64,000 nucleotides of DNA from Lantana camara (GCA_037501455.1 CM074865.1:9745001-9809000); one strand, 5' to 3'. Shown: positions 48,115 through 59,520, counted from the first letter of the stretch. The notes: generated from the letters alone by a model not told the origin. Numbers and translations: made by a program.

Positions 48115-48743
48115 TGTTGACACCGAAAATTCAAAAATAAATTATTAATTGATAGCCCAAATAAATTGGTTATTGATTATTAATTTCTATTCTAAGTCCG
48201 TGATAAATTTGGGCTTAAATAATTAATTTGGGATAAGAATCATGGACTTATGTTCTTATTCTTAAATTAATTAAATGGATTAAAAAATGATCCATTAAAA
48301 TAAAATAAAGCCCACTTATTCATTGTGTGGACTTTGAATTCAAGCCCAAGCCCACGAAGCCCAAAAGAAGAACCGAAGACCTATAAATAGAGGCTTCAAG
48401 GCTACAAGCACATAACCTCAAGTCACAAATCACATTACAAAATCATAAGTCACAAATTCTCAAGAGCAAAGGCATTCAAGCTCTCAAATCTTTGAGCCAT
48501 TGTCACTTGCTATCTCGAAGTGCTGTCCGTGCAACGAGCCACACTTCCAAGCAAACTCAACCAAGTTCTTCGTTTGATTCGAGATCAAGCATCAATCCCT
48601 CGAATCCCTATTCGAGAAGAATCAGAGGATATTCAGAGAATTGTAACACTTTATTTAAATCAAATCATTAAATTCTTTGTTTTCTCTATTTTCTTGTTTC
48701 TTGTAATTATTTATTGCAGATTCAACGAAAATTTGTGTAAACA
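48115..48743 (+). repeat. 3' LTR of the Tat element
   Basis: 629 bp, same length as the 5' LTR. The two differences seen are G/A near the start (TTCGAAAA against TTCAAAAA) and G/T near CAAGCATCAA. A TATA box TATAAATA lies at 48382-48389. Confidence 0.95.
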
Positions 48744-48834
48744 ATATATATATATATATATATATATATGGCGTAAATATTTTATATATATATATATGGC
48801 GCAACACCATATGTGTGTATATATATATATATAT
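48744..48834. repeat. AT microsatellite of the Mutator-like core
   Basis: (AT)n tracts interrupted by two GGCG words. It holds the insertion sites of the Tat element (left end) and the next solo LTR (right end). Confidence 0.85.
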
Positions 48835-51814
48835 TGTAACGCCCGAGCGCGAGACGTCACATCCCCCGCACCATGACCCGACCCGTATATGAAACGGATT
48901 TCCACACACGAGCCAAATCATAGCGAACGGAGACATACACACTCGCTAAGCCAGGCGGGACTAACCTATAACTTAAACCCCAACAACAACCACAACAATC
49001 AGAGTAACAGAAATGCGGAAGCAATCATTCATATATTATATATTGAGCTAAATGCTCTAGGGTACCAACATGTAGTTCATATATTGAGCTATACGCTCTA
49101 TGTACCAATATTTCATGTACGATACATATAGGTACCATATCCTGTACGCTCCATACATATACAAAATCCAAATGTAACAAAAGTAATCAGAAGTGAGTGT
49201 AAAGGAAAGGCTAGACACGATGCAAGACTCTCCCTGACTGGTATCCCGCCTAGCATCCCCCTTCCTGCAAAAACAATTGAAACAACTCCGGGTTCAGTCT
49301 TAGACAGACTGGTGGGTATAAAAGATAAGCATAATATCATAATATCGCGGAATTGAAACACATACATGCGAGTTATAATCCTTATTCGAGGTTTAGAAGC
49401 ATTTCTCCCAAGTGGGAACATGAAATACAACGAATAGGATTATAACAATTCATTTCATTCATTAGGTCATTAATAGCCCGGCGAGAGGGCGTGCATTATC
49501 TCCAACCACCACCACGTGTAATCCATTAATCATTCATTCATTCGTTCATTCATTCATACATTACATTCTTTCGTGCACATACATTCGATCGTTCATTCAA
49601 TCGTTCATATACTCCCTTTTCCTCCGGGTAGGGAACGGGTTTGCAAGGCCCGAGCCCTCATTCATTAATGCTAGAGGGGTACATGAATCCCCAAAAGCGC
49701 GGGACCCCTTTCATTCACTAATCTCCTAGTGAAATCCAGGTTGCCGAAATTTTTGGGACTAGTATATGTGGATTCTCGTCAGCCCATGCTTCCCCGGTTC
49801 ACCATTACACTAGGTCCCGGGCCCTCATTCATTGTGATCATTCATACATTTCTCCCCAAAACATTTTGGTAGGACATTCATAATCAAGGCTTTCGTTCAA
49901 AAACATTTGCTCGTTAAAAAAAACTTGGCATAAATACCTATATAGGGTTTGGGCCAAAATCTTGCACATTAGGTGTTCGGGTCATATTGTTATCTAATAG
50001 AAGAAAAACCCACCTGGTAGACAAAAAGAACCCGACAAGCTCTCACTGCCCGACCTCGTCACCCACCGGATCAAGATCTGTGTGACAAAGGTAGTGTGAG
50101 ACTCAATCATGACCACATTAGATGCTCGGCTATGCAATATCATGCTATGGAATGCTTAAAATGCAATAATATGTTCAATTATGGTCATGAATATCATAGA
50201 ATTCATTGAAACACATAATGCACCAAGTTTCATTCATTATACAGTAAAATCGTATTCATTCCCGTTCATATCGTTCATACTTTCATACTTTGCATTCATA
50301 AGTTATCCATATTATATACCAATCATAAACCAAAGCTTTAATACAATCACGTTACATATAATTCATAACTACGAATAATAAACGCAAAACAAGCAATAAA
50401 AGAGTTCCCTCAAAGTTGTCATTTCAAATGACACGGCCGTGTTAAGTTTTCAAAGGAAACGGACACAGCCGTGTCCGAGGTTTAAAATCAGAAAAATTCA
50501 AAGTCGAGGGCTTGACACGACCGTGTTGAGTTTTCAAAGCATTTGGACACGGCCGTGTCCGAGATTTAAATTCAGAAAAATCAAAGTCGAGAGCCCAACA
50601 CGGTCGTGTCCATTTTCAGTTCAAAGCTGACACGGCGTTTTCAAAGAGAAAACTGAGCAAAAGCTCTGTTTCTCGAGGGAAAAGCTTTGCAAAACAGGGG
50701 CAGCTCTAAGGAAGCTCTTATACACACTTAGACATGCTTATAATTCATAAAACTCATATATATCATGCAATCCATTCATATATGTAAGAATTCACACCCA
50801 AAGTTGGCCAAAGATCACCCAAACACAAGCTTTCATTCATGGAAGCTTCAAGCTTCATTAATGGCACATCATGCTATACACAACCAACATGAGATTCAAT
50901 GATATAGAAATGATGAAGAAGTTATAAGGTTCATATTTCATGCATCAAGTTTCCAATTAAACCATGAGACACCAAAGTTCAAGATCAAACCCTCTATTCA
51001 TGCTCATACTCAACACACAAGAATCCTTCACTCATGCCAAGCTTTCCATAAATGAAAAGATAGAGGAGAAGATGGAGATTCTAAATCCTAACTTACCTTG
51101 GAAGAAGATGGAGGATTGATCAAGCTTGAGCTCAAAGCTTGGAGGATCAAAAATGGAGGGTTTCTTGGAGTTTCTCCTCTTCTCTCTCTTGAATGATGAT
51201 GATCGATGAATGTGATGGAGCAAGGACAAAGGGAATGTTGATATTTAGTGCTAAATGGGTAGAATACGGGTCGGTCAAGTCCGGTTCGTTTAGTAAACGG
51301 TTCAACAAGTTATAAGAAACGGGGTCGTGGAAAGATTCGTTGGCGAAGATTCAAATGGTATCGAAACAATACAAGGTCAAGTTTAATGGATAGGTAACGT
51401 CGAAACGAGTTCAACGCCGGTTACGGATCTCGATTTCGAGGTCCGGAGCTCAAGATATCGCGAAAACCGTTCAGGGTTGCCTATATTCAAATAGGTCCCT
51501 AAACTTTCAAAAAGTGGCAATTAAGCCCAAACTCAATTTCCAATTGAGTCCAAAACATTCAAATAAGTTGCAATCAAGTCCACGTATTACACGAAACATG
51601 TAATTTCATTCAATTAACACCGAATTCACGAAGTTCACATTCTCATAATTTCATTCATATATTCATAGCACATTTTGGAATTCATATAAAATTTTAAACA
51701 AATAAATCGAATTAGAAACAAATTCAATTAGTAAAACAAGATATGAAATCATATAATTAAATGTAATTGCGCACGTAACACTTACCGGCACGTGTGAAAA
51801 CACGGGGCGTTACA
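48835..51814 (-). mobile_element. 2980-bp solo LTR of a chromovirus-type element
   Basis: Plus-strand ends are TGTAACGCCC and GGGGCGTTACA, near-perfect inverses. A 5-bp TSD TATAT lies at 48830-48834 and 51815-51819. It shares CACATCCCCCGCACC and overall layout with the LTRs at 5536 and 9340, so I infer the same orientation. It contains a palindrome cluster at 50431-50610 and no coding sequence; the sparse frames in it are unrecognised. Confidence 0.9.
50431..50610. repeat. ACACGGCCGTGT palindrome cluster
   Basis: Five versions lie at about 50431, 50461, 50514, 50545 and 50597. The best is GGACACGGCCGTGTCC at 50545-50560. Each is followed by related spacers (GAGTTTTCAAAG; TTTAAATTCAGAAAAA). 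Confidence 0.9.
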
Positions 51815-52327
51815 TATATATATTAAATTATATATATTTTTTATATATCTATAAAAATTATGTATATATATATATCTATATTAAATTATATATATGTATA
51901 ATTACTAATGTACTATATGTATTAAATATTATTTTTTTCTGGAGAAGATATATATATATATATATTAAATTATATATTTTATATGTATATAAAATTACTA
52001 ATGTACTATATGTATTAAATATTATTTTTTTCAGGAGAAGATGAACTTTTTCTTCTTTTTTTTTTTTTCTTTTGAGATTTCTTTTATATGTATATATATG
52101 TATGTATGTATATATGTATTATATAATATATTATATATATACATGTATATGTATAAAATTACTAATGTGCTATATGTATTAAATATTATTTATAAATTTG
52201 TTGAATATACATATATATATAATTATAATTATTGTACAATACATATAAATAATATTTAATATGTATATATATAATGTCTTTTTTTTTTCTTTTGAAATTT
52301 CTTTTATATGTATATATATGTATGTAT
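51815..52327. repeat. AT-rich tandem repeats of the Mutator-like core
   Basis: Several copies of a unit containing AAATTACTAATGTACTATAT and GTATTAAATATTATTT are separated by (AT)n and T runs. It continues beyond the next insertion at 53810-54197. No gene. Confidence 0.8.
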
Positions 52328-52332
52328 GTATA

Positions 52333-53804
52333 TGATGGTGCAGAAACTTGTAAAGGATTTAAACACCAATCACTTTAGAATTTGTTTGTAGAAGGGAAGA
52401 CCATCACAAGCGTTGAGCCTCAGGAACTGGGTTTCCAATGAGCGTGGGTTCTTCCAGCTAGGATAACACCAGGAAATCGTGCAGCAAGTGTGCAGGAAAT
52501 GGTGAAATATATGAAGTTTTGGAGAAGATGAAGATGCAAAGGAAAATGATGCCCAATTCAGTAGTGTGGTGTCTTGTGAAGAAGATGACTTAGGGAAATG
52601 TGAGTATAAATCCCATATGTATAAGTTGAGGGCAAGGGTGTTTTGGGTAATCTGATCAAGTGGTCCCAAACCCAGTGTTGCCCTAGACACGTGGCCCAAT
52701 ATGGGAGATATGTGGAAAAGCATATGTAGGCCTGCCATAAAGGTAGCTATAAAGCAATGGTGGCAGGTGCACCGCCAAGTACGGAGTGTCAGAGAGCACT
52801 ACATGGTTGTTACCGAGGGTTTGACGTGCTCGGTGTGAGTAGGCTTGAGGCACATCTGAGATAGAGGACCATGAGGGGTCCTAATTTTATGTAGTCTAAT
52901 GAGGGCCCGAGGGACTCGAGGGTCCGATGAGGGCCTGAGACCAATGAGGGCCCGAGGAGCTCGAGGGTCCAATGAGGACCCGAGGGGCTCGAGGGTCCGA
53001 TGAGGGTCCAAAGACCAATGAGGACCCGAGGGCTCGAGGGTCCAATGAGGGTCCAAGGACCAATGAGGGCCTGAGGGACGCGAGGGTCCAATGAGCGCCT
53101 GAGGGCGAGGGTCCAATGAGGCCTGAGGGACGCGAGGGTCCAGTGAAGGCCAGGACCTGAGGGACGCGAGGGTCTATTGAGGGCCCGGGGACCAATGGAG
53201 GCCCGAGGGTCAAATGAGGGTCCAGGGACCAATGAGGGCCAGAGGGGCTCGAGGGTCCAATGGGCTCGAGGGCCCAAGATCAATGAGGACCCGAGGCCTG
53301 AGACCAATGAGGGTCCCATGAGACCAATGAGGCCTGAGACCAATGAGGGTCGAGGGGCTCGAGGGTCCCATGAGGGCCAGAGACCAATGAGGGCCCGAGG
53401 AGCTTAAGGGTCCAATGAGGGTCCAGGGACGAATGAGGGCCCGAGGGGCTCGAGGGTCCAATGAGGACCCGAGGGCTCGAGGGTCCAAGGACCAATGAGG
53501 GCCTGAGGGATGCGAGGGTCCAATGAGCGCCTGAGGGCGAGGGTCCAATGAGGCCTGAGGGACGCGAGGGTCCAATGAAGGCCAGGACCTGAGGGACGCG
53601 AGGGTCTATTGAGGGCCCGGGGACCAATGGAGGCCCGAGGGTCGAATGAGGGTCAGAGGGGAGACTTGTAGTTTTGCCAATTGCCAGTCTTTAGCCATTT
53701 CCAAGTAGCTTATGAGGGCGGCTAAGTTGACCCAAAGATATAAGTGGCAAACCCATGAAGGCCCACGTGTCATGACGTGGCCTCGTTATATTTGTGCTCC
53801 ATCA
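52333..53804. mobile_element. 1472-bp solo LTR with an internal GC-rich minisatellite
   Basis: Ends TGATGGTGCAGAA and TTGTGCTCCATCA are inverse repeats with two mismatches. A 5-bp TSD GTATA lies at 52328-52332 and 53805-53809. TG...CA ends plus a 5-bp TSD make a solo LTR the best reading. Orientation and family are not resolved. Confidence 0.75.
52890..53660. repeat. GC-rich minisatellite inside the solo LTR
   Basis: Variable units of about 25-50 bp are built from CGAGGGTCCAATGAGG, CCCGAGGGGCTCGAGGG and GGACCAATGAGGGCC. A segment of about 180 bp (near 52998-53180) recurs near 53467-53650. Open frames on the minus strand (up to 177 codons, full of GPHWSLDP-like words) are products of this repeat. 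Confidence 0.88.
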
Positions 53805-53809
53805 GTATA

Positions 53810-54114
53810 TGTATGTATTATATAATATATTATATATACACAAATATAATATGTATATGTATAAAATTACTAATGTACTATATTTATTAAATATCATTTA
53901 TAAATTTATTTAATATACATATATATATAATTATAATTCTTGTACAATAATTATACATAATATTTAATATGTATATATATAATGCATATAAATATATAAA
54001 TTATATTATATATTTATTAAAAATCTTATAAATAAATATATAATATTATAATGAAAATATATATGTATTGTACACTAATTATAATTATATATATACAATT
54101 AATATTTTATTTAT

Positions 54115-54162
<48 letters not shown>

Positions 54163-54197
54163 ATTGTATAATGAATGAATATTAACTATATAATATT
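53810..54197. repeat. AT-rich repeats and (AT)n tract of the Mutator-like core
   Basis: Continuation of the unit described at 51815-52327, then a TA tract of about 40 bases at 54118-54158. No gene. Confidence 0.8.
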
Positions 54198-55112
54198 TGA
54201 ACTATTTAATTTTTTACAGGGTTTTTTTGGCTAATTTCGTAAAACACAGGGTTGTGGGTGCATATTGTTCTTCGTTTAAAATATTCAACAAGGATATTTT
54301 GGGTAAAATACCTCATTCATTTGACCAAACGGACTTAAGAGGCAGTGGGCTAAACATTGTTAACATAGGGTTTTTTGGACTATTTAATTTTTTACAGGGT
54401 TTTTTTGACCCATTTCGTAAAACACAGGGTTGTGGGTGCATATAGTTCCTTCTTATTCATTGGATTCCTGAGTTCATAATACTTAACTCGTGAAACGGTT
54501 TCCTTCTTGATGAACATGCAATAATAGGACTGTGTTATTTCGTATTCATCATCGCCATAAACAAGGATGAAGGCCCTATGGGGGGTGAAAAGCTAGAAGA
54601 ATTGTGGAGAAGTACAAATAAAACCTAGTTCGTTAATCTGCTTTTTGGTAATGAAATTGAAGAGATGGCACACCGGCGATCAATAGTACTTGTAATTAAC
54701 ATACGGCGATTTTAATTTCCTGAAGAAACCAAGTAATTTTTAAATGATTCCTTGCGTATTCTTGATCCATCGCATCTTGCAAGTTCTGTGCCGAAAATCA
54801 TATTCTTTTGCTCCTGCATTATGATGGTATCATTCATTTTAACTTCAAATGAACTCATCAAAGTAGTTATTAACTGTAATTTTTTGTTAAATCTAAGAGG
54901 GGTACAACTTGTAAATCTAAGATGGGTACAACTTGTAATAATCCAAACTCTCTATCTGATGGAACCAATTGATTTAGTATTTAGCACGTTGACCAGGGTA
55001 TTGCTTGTCTTCATCGTCGTTATTATCTAATGAAGAAATTTGAAGAAGGTGATATTCTCTCAGAAGCTATATCCCAAAATTATGAAAAGGAAATTTGTCG
55101 GAAGAAATCTTT
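54198..55112. other. right interior of the Mutator-like element, unassigned
   Basis: A 70-bp segment (AACTATTTAATTTTTTACAG followed by GGTTTTTTTG and AAAACACAGGGTTGTGGG) occurs twice, at about 54199-54266 and 54377-54445. A 92-codon plus-strand frame at 54752-55030 resembles nothing I recognise, and I do not call it a gene. Confidence 0.5.
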
Positions 55113-55307
55113 TGAGATTGTTTTAAGATTGATTTTGACCAAATAATCTTTTTTAATTCTATATACCATAAATTAAAATTAGATTTGATTAACTAGAGTT
55201 AAGAAAATTACTTAAGTTTAGTAATTATTTTTAATTTAAAATTAAATTCCACTTGTTGAGTTTTTATTCACGGGCTCGACCAAACCGGGTTTGGGATAAA
55301 ATTTCCC
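55113..55307 (-). repeat. right terminal inverted repeat of the Mutator-like element
   Basis: Complement of 34716-34905, ending GGGATAAAATTTCCC at 55307 next to the GTTTGTTAT duplication. Confidence 0.85.
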
Positions 55308-55316
55308 GTTTGTTAT

Positions 55317-55614
55317 ATCCGTGTAACTAAATTATACCAAAATTACTCGTATTTTATACTTTTGTGATGGATGAGAATTTTGGAAAGATCTAGAAATTAA
55401 AAGATAATAGTAATAAATTCAACAATAAATAGTACTGAAATTACTATTATAATATTATAATTTGTTGGTATTTGGCGGCTAGATTTTTCCATATCCAACA
55501 ATAAATAGTAGTGAAGCCTTTTTCCCACATTCTTCCACAAGCAATTCCAATCATTTCCAAATTTTTATCATACAAATATCAAAAGCTCGCTACGGCGGAG
55601 TTACGGCGGAGGAC
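55317..55614 (+). promoter_or_regulatory. upstream region of the glycosyltransferase gene
   Basis: About 300 bp lie between the Mutator-like element and the start codon. The word CAACAATAAATAGTA occurs twice (55420 and 55496). The second holds an ATAAATA (55501-55507) about 110 bases before the ATG, a fair TATA-box candidate. No other element is claimed. Confidence 0.45.
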
Positions 55615-57030
55615 ATGAAGCCCCACGTAGCTTTCCTCCCAAGTCCCGGCATGGGACACATATTCCCCCTCTTCCAGCTCGCCAAAAAGCTCGTCCACCA
55701 CGGCTTTCACGTCAGCTTCATCGTCATCACCACCGAAGCCTCCGCCGCGCAGACCCAGTTCTTCCGCTCCCCCGCCGCCGTCGTACCTGATCTCACCATC
55801 GTTAACCTCCCGCCCGCCGACGTTTCAGGCGTTATCACCGCCGACATGAGGCTCGCCACGCAAATAGCTGTAATCACGCGCGAATCACTCAAACCGTTGA
55901 AACCCACACTAATCGAGCTCAAACCCATGGCCCTGGTTATGGATATTTTCACTACAGACGCCATTGATGTTTGCGGCGAGCTTTCAATCCCCGTTTACTC
56001 GTTTTTCACCGCCTCATCTGTTCTGCTTACGCTTTCGCTGTATCTCCCGACGCTAGACCGCAAAGTTGACGGCGAATTTGTCGATTTACCGGGGCCGGTT
56101 GAGATTCCCGGCTGCCGCCCACTTCGCACGGCGGACCTTCTAGATCAGGTTAAAGACAGAAAAAACGACGAGTACAAATGGTACCTGTTCCATGTTAGCC
56201 GGTTATCAAATACATCCGGGATATTTCTGAATACTTGGGATGATCTTGATTCCGATCGGATTAAAGCGATGAATGAAAACCCTTTCTTCAAAAACATACC
56301 AACTCCGCCGCTTTATCCCGTCGGACCTCTGATCAAAGAAGACGAAGCTAATTTGACGGAAAAAGATGCAGCGATTCTTTCATGGTTAGATAATCAGCCG
56401 TGTGAGTCAGTTCTCTACGTAAGCCTTGGTAGTGGAGGAACTCTGACGAGTAAGCAGCTCACTGAGTTGGCTTGTGGCCTGGAAATGAGTCGTCAGGGGT
56501 TCGTTCTGGTGGCGCGCCGCCCCACTGATGCGAGCGCCTCCGGGGCGTATTTCAACGTCGGCGGTGGTGATGAGAATGACCCGGCTGCTTATTTGCCTGA
56601 AGGGTTTCTCGAAAGGACCAAAGGGGTAGGGCTGGTGGTGCCGACATGGGCGCCGCAAATGGCGGTGCTGCGGAACAAGTCCACCGGAGCATTTCTGTCG
56701 CACTGCGGGTGGAATTCGACTCTGGAGAGCTTAGTTCATGGCGTGCCGATGATTGCGTGGCCGCTTTACGCGGAGCAGAGAATGAACGCCACCATGCTGG
56801 TGGAGGAAGTTGGGGTGGCGGCGAGGGTGGCGGCGGAGATAGGAAAGGAAGTGGTTGGAAGGGAGGTGGTTGAGAGGGTGGTCACGGCGGTGATGGTGGG
56901 GGAGCAAGGCAAGGCCATAAGGCGGAGGGCGAGAGAATTGAAAGAAAGCGCACTTAAGGCCGTGGAAAATGATGGGTCGTCACATAAAGCGCTAACACGC
57001 TTTGTTGAAAATTGGAAATCTGAGAAGTAA
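55615..57030 (+). CDS. UDP-glycosyltransferase, UGT72 type
   Basis: A 471-residue enzyme in one exon, full length for plant family-1 glycosyltransferases, which move a sugar (usually glucose) from UDP-sugar to small acceptors in the cytosol. N-terminal PSPGMGHIFPLFQLAKKL has the catalytic His15, and VMDIFTTDA supplies the partner Asp110. The C-terminal PSPG box spans residues 345-388, exactly 44 long, from WAPQMAVL through HCGWNSTLESLVHGVP to WPLYAEQ; its last Gln suggests UDP-glucose. The LPGPVEIPGCRPL segment and overall fit suggest UGT72, a group acting on monolignols and other phenolics; the acceptor cannot be read from sequence. The start fits the family N-terminus (MKPHVAFLPSPG). Coding GC is high against AT-rich flanks. 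It looks intact. Confidence 0.95.
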   Translation: MKPHVAFLPSPGMGHIFPLFQLAKKLVHHGFHVSFIVITTEASAAQTQFFRSPAAVVPDLTIVNLPPADVSGVITADMRLATQIAVITRESLKPLKPTLIELKPMALVMDIFTTDAIDVCGELSIPVYSFFTASSVLLTLSLYLPTLDRKVDGEFVDLPGPVEIPGCRPLRTADLLDQVKDRKNDEYKWYLFHVSRLSNTSGIFLNTWDDLDSDRIKAMNENPFFKNIPTPPLYPVGPLIKEDEANLTEKDAAILSWLDNQPCESVLYVSLGSGGTLTSKQLTELACGLEMSRQGFVLVARRPTDASASGAYFNVGGGDENDPAAYLPEGFLERTKGVGLVVPTWAPQMAVLRNKSTGAFLSHCGWNSTLESLVHGVPMIAWPLYAEQRMNATMLVEEVGVAARVAAEIGKEVVGREVVERVVTAVMVGEQGKAIRRRARELKESALKAVENDGSSHKALTRFVENWKSEK

Positions 57031-57291
57031 AGCCTTGTCACTTTTCTTGATAATCGGTAAGAAACTAAGAATTAAGATGAGAAGTGGATGGAGAAATAAT
57101 TATGTGATGTGTAATTTTATTCTATGTTATAATTTATTTTCGTCGAGTATTTTGTTTTATCAAAGTATCCTAGGGACTAGGGAGTATATCGCGGGTAATT
57201 TTGATCTGAGCTTGATTCGATCAAATAATATGGTGCTAGTATTTTATATTTATAGTGTGTTTGATGAAAAATTTAAGAAAAGTGATCGATC

Positions 57292-57523
57292 CAGTGGCGG
57301 AGCCACTTTGATTTGAGGGGTACAATTGGCTCTCTCAATTTTTATTTTTTTTATATTATATATATATATTTGTGTATTGTGTATGTAATTTTTTCGTGTT
57401 TTTTCATTATTGATCCCCTTAATAAAATTAAAATTAATATTAATAAGAGTCAATATAATAAATTAATAATAATTGAGACAAAAAATATAAAATAATAATA
57501 ATTAAGATTAAAAAAAATAAAAT

Positions 57524-57554
<31 letters not shown>

Positions 57555-58896
57555 CCCAAAGACTAATGGGCCAAAGAAAAAAAATACAAACCGAATATAT
57601 TAATGGGCCAAAAAAATATACAAAGAGCCCACTTAACAAACCCATTAAAACCAAATTTTGCTCAAAAATTTAAAACTTAAAAGATCCCTCATAGCAGTAG
57701 CTGCGCACGAGAAAGGAGCCAAAACCCAATCCCTCCTTGAATCTTGATTCTCCTTTTATTTTGACAATTGATGGTGTGCCTTTGTTCTTAATATCAAGGT
57801 AATTTTATAATTGTTATTTTGTTTACATATATTTTGTATCTTTTCCTTTAACAATTAATTTTATTTTTTTATCTTTTATATAGGGTTTGTTTATTAATTA
57901 TCAATATGGATAAGTTTCTTATTAGAAAGTCAAAGGATTCGATTCAATCAGTTCCACCTCCTCAAGAAAGTCAAAAGAATAAGAGGATATGAATCGAATT
58001 GAGCGAGCTTCCAAGTGATCCGGGATTAAGAAATAAAATTTTCGAATATGATCCAAATCAACAAGATGAAATTAGAAGAGCTAACCTCCAAAGAAGACCT
58101 TGTCAATTACGCAAGCATAAGTTATACAAAGAAATATCGATAATGTTATGCGTCATTTTAATCCCGAGTGGTTTAATACTTATGGTAGTTGATTAGAGTA
58201 TAGCATAAAAAAAGATGCCGCATATTGCTTGTTTTGTTATTTGTTCAAACAAGATGCTGGAAAATAAGGTAGGGGTGCATCTTTTGTTGGTATTGGTTTT
58301 AAAGTTTTGAATAAGATAAATGGATTTAAGAAACATGTTGGAGGAACCGACGCGGACATCTGATAGCGGGTGCTCATTGGGCCCCATCGTCCTCAAATTA
58401 TTGTCCTTTTACAACAATACTAAACTCACACGAAAGCAGACCTAAACAATGGCCGACAAAGACAACAGGACAAAGACATAAAGTAGGGATACAAAGTCTT
58501 CATAGCTGGCCCACAAAGACTTTTATGGCGATAATAATGAGCTAAGTGGTAGACAAAGATAAAGAAATAAGAATCTCTTTATGTCTCTTTCTTCTTTAAG
58601 TCATTGTCATCTTTAGAGGGAGTTCCCATCTTCGTCTGTATGATTGAGTTCTGCTGATGGGAAACTGGCTTGAGGATCTCCTATTTCTTCTGCGAAGATA
58701 TGGTGGATGCTTCTCATGTACATATCTTGGCAATGTTCAACCCAGACCCAAGTAGTCTGAGTTTAACCGATGCGAACATTTGTGAGATACAAACTTGTAA
58801 GTGTTTTAAATAAAAAATTGAATTTCACTTGTTATTTTTTCTTTACTATTATGTTTTGGTCGATCCCCCTGAATAAATTTTCTGGCTCCGTCACTC
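57292..58896 (+). mobile_element. decayed hAT element (Tip100-like)
   Basis: Ends CAGTGGCGGAGCCA and the inverse GAGTGACGGAGCCA are typical of a plant hAT group. A perfect 8-bp TSD GATCGATC lies at 57284-57291 and 58897-58904. At 1605 bp, it keeps only the N-terminal part of a transposase (57906-58360). The element starts about 260 bp downstream of the glycosyltransferase stop. Confidence 0.87.
57906..58360 (+). pseudogene. hAT transposase N-terminal fragment
   Basis: It starts MDKFLIRKSKDSIQS, stops after about 28 codons, and continues in the same frame with SELPSDPGLRNKIFEYDPN and NLQRRPCQLRKHK. Then a frameshift leads into EYSIKKDAAYCLFCYLFKQD and NKINGFKKHVGG. These are the TTF/ZMYM-type zinc-finger segment that opens Tip100-like hAT transposases. 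The DDE catalytic part and dimerisation domain are missing. Confidence 0.82.
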
Positions 58897-58904
58897 GATC
58901 GATC

Positions 58905-59520
58905 AAATGATAAATATAATACACTTGCTCTTTTAATTGGTTGGATTCGATAGAGTCGGGTTTGGAATATAATTTTAAATACGCTTTTTATGTAAATCTC
59001 TTATAAGTCAATTAGTTTTTATTTGTAAAGGAAAATGTATTTATTTTGTGGAAAATTCAGCGTTTATTAAACTATTTATAAGAAAAAAACTTATCCTTCA
59101 TCGGCCCCAGAGAACTCGTGAACTTTTTTTAACTCTATTCTTTTTGTCTTATTTTATATTCGTCGCTCAGTAATATTATTTTCATCTCAGATTTTGTATT
59201 TTCTATTTTTTATTTACTACTTTACTAGAATAATATATTCTTTTTGTTTGCACCCATTGGTTGTGGAGAATTACTGATGAGTACAAATAACAAAATAACA
59301 GAAAACGTGGATAAAATGTAAGAAAATTTCTATCCAAGGATAAGAGACTTATCATAGAAGGGGATAAAAATTGGAACATTTAAAATTAAGGAGATGGAAT
59401 TTTGAATTTAAAGATAAAAATATAAAAATTTATATATATATATGTATATATATAATTTTAAAGAAATCAAAATTTTAAAATAATTGATGGAGATTTTTCG
59501 TCTCCTACATTAAGAAGATT
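58905..59520. other. AT-rich spacer, no gene seen
   Basis: No frame, terminal repeat or domain that I can support. Confidence 0.7.

Larger units (their letters stand above)
35218..48743 (+). mobile_element. Ty3/gypsy Tat-lineage LTR retrotransposon with an antisense gene
   Basis: Two 629-bp LTRs (35218-35846 and 48115-48743) differ at only two positions by my reading, and a 5-bp TSD ATATA flanks the element. That is about 0.3% divergence, so it is very young. Order: 5' LTR, primer-site region, gag-pol with a second (archaeal-type) RNase H before integrase, a 3' region with an antisense spliced gene, purine tract, 3' LTR. Dual RNase H domains are a hallmark of the Tat group (Retand/Ogre). It inserted into an AT microsatellite inside the Mutator-like element. 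Confidence 0.95.
34716..55307. mobile_element. Mutator-like element expanded to 20.6 kb by three nested insertions
   Basis: Ends GGGAAATTCTATCCC and the inverse GGGAAATTTTATCCC begin inverted repeats of about 190-195 bp with close to 90% identity by eye (34716-34905 and 55113-55307). Flanking 9-mers CTTTGTTAT (34707-34715) and GTTTGTTAT (55308-55316) agree at 8 of 9, fitting a Mutator TSD. Removing the Tat element and the two solo LTRs with their TSDs leaves about 2.6 kb. That core is AT-rich and repetitive and has no recognisable transposase. Confidence 0.82.

Noticed and set aside
52799..53627. Several frames of 100-177 codons rich in GPHWSLDP words
   Set aside because: Produced by the GC-rich minisatellite in a solo LTR; no start context or domain.
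54752..55030. 92-codon frame near the right end of the Mutator-like element
   Set aside because: No family resemblance, AT-rich and inside a transposon; not enough to call a gene.
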